Shown here one piece after another: positions 61,664 through 64,000 of a stretch of 64,000 bases of DNA. Positions within the stretch are counted from its first letter, which is position 1; the number at the start of each line of letters is the position of its first letter. A model generated the notes under the pieces. It was not told the origin of the DNA. It made no database searches and was given only the letters and a program-made list of their open reading frames with translations. The stretch covers positions 397,470 to 461,469 of the forward strand of contig NZ_JBIGIA010000002.1 in NCBI RefSeq assembly GCF_043555975.1, read 5' to 3'. Origin of the DNA: Pelomonas nitida (GTDB lineage Bacteria; Pseudomonadota; Gammaproteobacteria; Burkholderiales; Burkholderiaceae_C). A program made the position numbers and the translations under genes.

Positions 61664-62578
61664 ATGGAAATCGCCCTCGTCCTGGCCGTCGTCGCCATCG
61701 TCTTCGTCGTTCGCGCGATCAAGATCGTGCCCCAGCAGCACGCCTTCGTCGTCGAACGCCTGGGCAAGTACGACCGCACGATGGCCCCCGGCCCCCACGT
61801 GCTGATCCCCTTCATCGAACGCGTGGCCTACCAGCACTCGCTGAAGGAAATCCCGCTCGACGTGCCCAGCCAGATCTGCATCACCAAGGACAACACCCAG
61901 CTGACCGTCGACGGCATCCTCTACTTCCAGATCACCGACCCGATGCGCGCCAGCTACGGCAGCAGCAACTACATCGTCGCCATTTCGCAGTTGGCGCAGA
62001 CGACGCTGCGCTCCGTCATCGGCCGCATGGAGCTCGACAAGACCTTCGAGGAGCGAGACCTCATCAACAGCTCTGTCGTGCAGGCACTCGATGAAGCCGC
62101 GCTGAACTGGGGCGTCAAGGTGCTGCGCTACGAGATCAAGGACCTGACCCCGCCGCCCGCCATCCTGCATTCCATGCAGGCGCAGATCACCGCAGAACGC
62201 GAGAAGCGTGCGCTCATCGCCGCCTCGGAAGGCCGGCGCCAGGAGCAGATCAACATCGCCACCGGCGAGCGCGAGGCGGCGATCGCCAAGTCGGAAGGCC
62301 AGAAGCAGGCGGAGATCAACAAGGCCCAGGGCGAGGCGGCGGCCATCACGGCGGTTGCCGACGCCACGTCGGACGCCATCCGCAAGATTGCGTCGGCCAT
62401 CCAGCAACCCGGTGGTGACCAGGCCGTCCAGCTGAAGGTCGCCGAGAAGGCCGTCGAGGCGTTCGCCCAACTGGCTCAGAAGAACAACACGATGATCGTG
62501 CCAGGCAATGTCAGCGAAGTCGCCGGCCTGATCGGCTCCGCGATGAGCCTGCTCAAGGCCGGCAACCGCGCAGCCTGA
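61664..62578 (+). CDS. SPFH domain protein (paraslipin/QmcA-like)
   Basis: A 304-residue stomatin-like membrane protein. One N-terminal helix (IALVLAVVAIVFVVRAI) is followed by the SPFH domain: IVPQQHAFVVERLGKYDRTM, PGPHVLIPFIERV, and the conserved LLRYEIKDLTPP-type segment. A helical coiled-coil region (EREKRALIAASEGRRQEQIN) and a short C-terminal tail complete it. Such proteins form oligomeric rings in membrane microdomains and regulate proteases or membrane order. It pairs with the NfeD gene upstream. Confidence 0.94.
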   Translation: MEIALVLAVVAIVFVVRAIKIVPQQHAFVVERLGKYDRTMAPGPHVLIPFIERVAYQHSLKEIPLDVPSQICITKDNTQLTVDGILYFQITDPMRASYGSSNYIVAISQLAQTTLRSVIGRMELDKTFEERDLINSSVVQALDEAALNWGVKVLRYEIKDLTPPPAILHSMQAQITAEREKRALIAASEGRRQEQINIATGEREAAIAKSEGQKQAEINKAQGEAAAITAVADATSDAIRKIASAIQQPGGDQAVQLKVAEKAVEAFAQLAQKNNTMIVPGNVSEVAGLIGSAMSLLKAGNRAA

Positions 62579-62600
62579 TCCGCCGGCGGAGTAACGGGCG

Positions 62601-63683
62601 ATGGATCAGATCGATGTTGCCGTCATCGGCGCCGGGGTCGTCGGCCTCGCGGTGGCGCGAGAACTTGCGCAGCGCGGGCGGGAGGTGGTCGTCATCGAGG
62701 CTGCCGGGGCCATCGGCACCGGCATCTCCTCGCGCAACAGCGAAGTCATCCACGCCGGCCTGTACTACCCCGCCGGCAGCCTGAAGGCGCGGCTGTGCGT
62801 GCGCGGCCACTCCCTGCTGTACGACTATTGCGCCACACGCGGCATCGCGCACCGGCGCTGCGGCAAGCTGGTCGTCGCGACCCGGGCCGGCGATCTGCCG
62901 CGGCTGGAGCAGATCGCCGCGCATGGCGCCGCCAACGGCGTCCAGGGCTTGCGCCTCCTCAGCCCTGCCGAGGCACGAGCGCTGGAGCCCGCACTGGAGA
63001 CAACCGGCGCCCTGCTGTCGCCCGCCAGCGGCATCGTCGACAGCCACGCGCTGATGACGGCCCTGTTGGCCGATGCCGAAGCGGCTGGGGCCACCCTCGC
63101 GCTCGCCAGCCCGCTCGCGGGCGGCCGGCGTACAGGCGACCATTGGCTGCTGCGTGTCGACACGGGCTTCGAGCTGGGGGCCCGGCAGGTGGTCAATGCA
63201 ACCGGCCTGTTCGCGGCGGAGGTCGCCGCTTCGCTCGGCGCCTTCGCGCCGCCGCTGCGATTCGCGCGTGGCCACTATTTCTCGCTGGCCAGCCGCGCGC
63301 CGTTCTCGCGACTCATCTACCCCTTGCCCGTCGACGGCGGGCTCGGCGTTCACCTGACCTTGGATTTGGCCGGCCAAGCCCGCTTCGGGCCGGACGTTCT
63401 ATGGCTGCCGGACAGCTCGCCGCAATCGCTGAACTACGGCGTGGCACCCGACCTGGCCGCAAGCTTCGAAGTCCAAATCCGTCGCTACTGGCCGGATCTG
63501 CCCGCAGGAGCGCTGCAACCGGCCTACAGCGGCATTCGCCCCAAGCTGAGTGGCCCAGGCGATGCGCCAGCTGACTTCTGTATCGACACAAGTTCACCTG
63601 GCCTCATCCAGCTGTTTGGCATCGAGTCACCAGGCCTGACCGCCGCCCTCGCACTGGCCGAAGAGGTCGCAGCTCGCCTGTAG
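62601..63683 (+). CDS. FAD-dependent oxidoreductase, LhgO-like
   Basis: A 360-residue DAO-family flavoprotein. The Rossmann GxGxxG is IGAGVVGLAVARELA near the N-terminus, followed by the ISSRNSEVIHAGLYYPAGSLKARLC segment (part: SSRNSEVIHAGLYYP), the signature of the L-2-hydroxyglutarate oxidase (LhgO/YgaF) group, and GHYFSLASR. The FAD-closing motif is FGIESPGLTAALALAEEV. It likely oxidises an L-2-hydroxyacid; the exact substrate is a family-level inference. It follows the SPFH gene by 22 bases. Confidence 0.9.
   Translation: MDQIDVAVIGAGVVGLAVARELAQRGREVVVIEAAGAIGTGISSRNSEVIHAGLYYPAGSLKARLCVRGHSLLYDYCATRGIAHRRCGKLVVATRAGDLPRLEQIAAHGAANGVQGLRLLSPAEARALEPALETTGALLSPASGIVDSHALMTALLADAEAAGATLALASPLAGGRRTGDHWLLRVDTGFELGARQVVNATGLFAAEVAASLGAFAPPLRFARGHYFSLASRAPFSRLIYPLPVDGGLGVHLTLDLAGQARFGPDVLWLPDSSPQSLNYGVAPDLAASFEVQIRRYWPDLPAGALQPAYSGIRPKLSGPGDAPADFCIDTSSPGLIQLFGIESPGLTAALALAEEVAARL

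Positions 63684-64000
<317 letters not shown>

Overview
The window is a GC-rich bacterial chromosome segment. Gene content and order point to a betaproteobacterium of the order Burkholderiales (comamonad, Rubrivivax or Roseateles-like): mutS, then pyrG-kdsA-...-eno-ftsB, a rimP-nusA-infB-rbfA-truB-typA block, hslO next to a gamma-carbonic anhydrase, and rdgC. I saw no rRNA, tRNA, CRISPR array, intact insertion sequence or prophage. The right end dissolves into long C runs that look like a contig-end artefact.

Layout. 1-13.2 kb (+): the 3' part of mutS, a small hydrolase, pyrG, kdsA, a shrivelled DUF1330 relic, a DUF2339/DUF3999 membrane pair, eno, ftsB, then pnuC with a nicotinamide riboside kinase-like ATPase. 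13.3-18.5 kb (-): a very large unassigned membrane protein with a receptor-like soluble region, hslO and a gamma-carbonic anhydrase. 18.5-29.9 kb (+): DUF455 protein, DMT exporter, omega-amino acid:pyruvate transaminase, secreted phytase-like protein, second exporter, PIG-L deacetylase, M14-type deacylase, and a three-subunit gluconate-type dehydrogenase (small subunit, FAD subunit, triheme cytochrome c). 29.9-32.2 kb: a chemoreceptor gene of lower GC, flanked by two inverted, decayed fragments of the same IS5-type transposase end. 32.2-37.1 kb (-): a tightly overlapped operon of a porin-like protein, a small periplasmic binding-type protein, a PAS-GGDEF cyclase and two glutathione-transferase-like proteins. 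37.2-49.1 kb: FrnE-like DsbA protein and rdgC (+), then on the minus strand a TonB-dependent receptor with a His-rich exported protein, a CYTH protein, a DEAD-box helicase, a CAP-domain lipoprotein, ogt, dusA, DoxX, an HIBYL-CoA hydrolase and a third DMT exporter. 49.2-57.9 kb (-): the translation/transcription operon with a recognisable sigma-70 promoter before rimP. 58-63.7 kb: fabI (+), a large PLP amino-acid decarboxylase (-), an NfeD/SPFH pair (+) and a LhgO-like FAD oxidoreductase (+).

Most genes are housekeeping. Parts worth a second look are the roughly 1,196-residue receptor-like membrane protein, the chemoreceptor islet bracketed by transposase relics, the DUF1330 remnant, the porin/binding-protein/GGDEF operon, and several hairpin-rich or palindromic intergenic elements. 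Gene starts were moved downstream from the longest open frame wherever a Shine-Dalgarno sequence, signal peptide or stop-start overlap favoured it.
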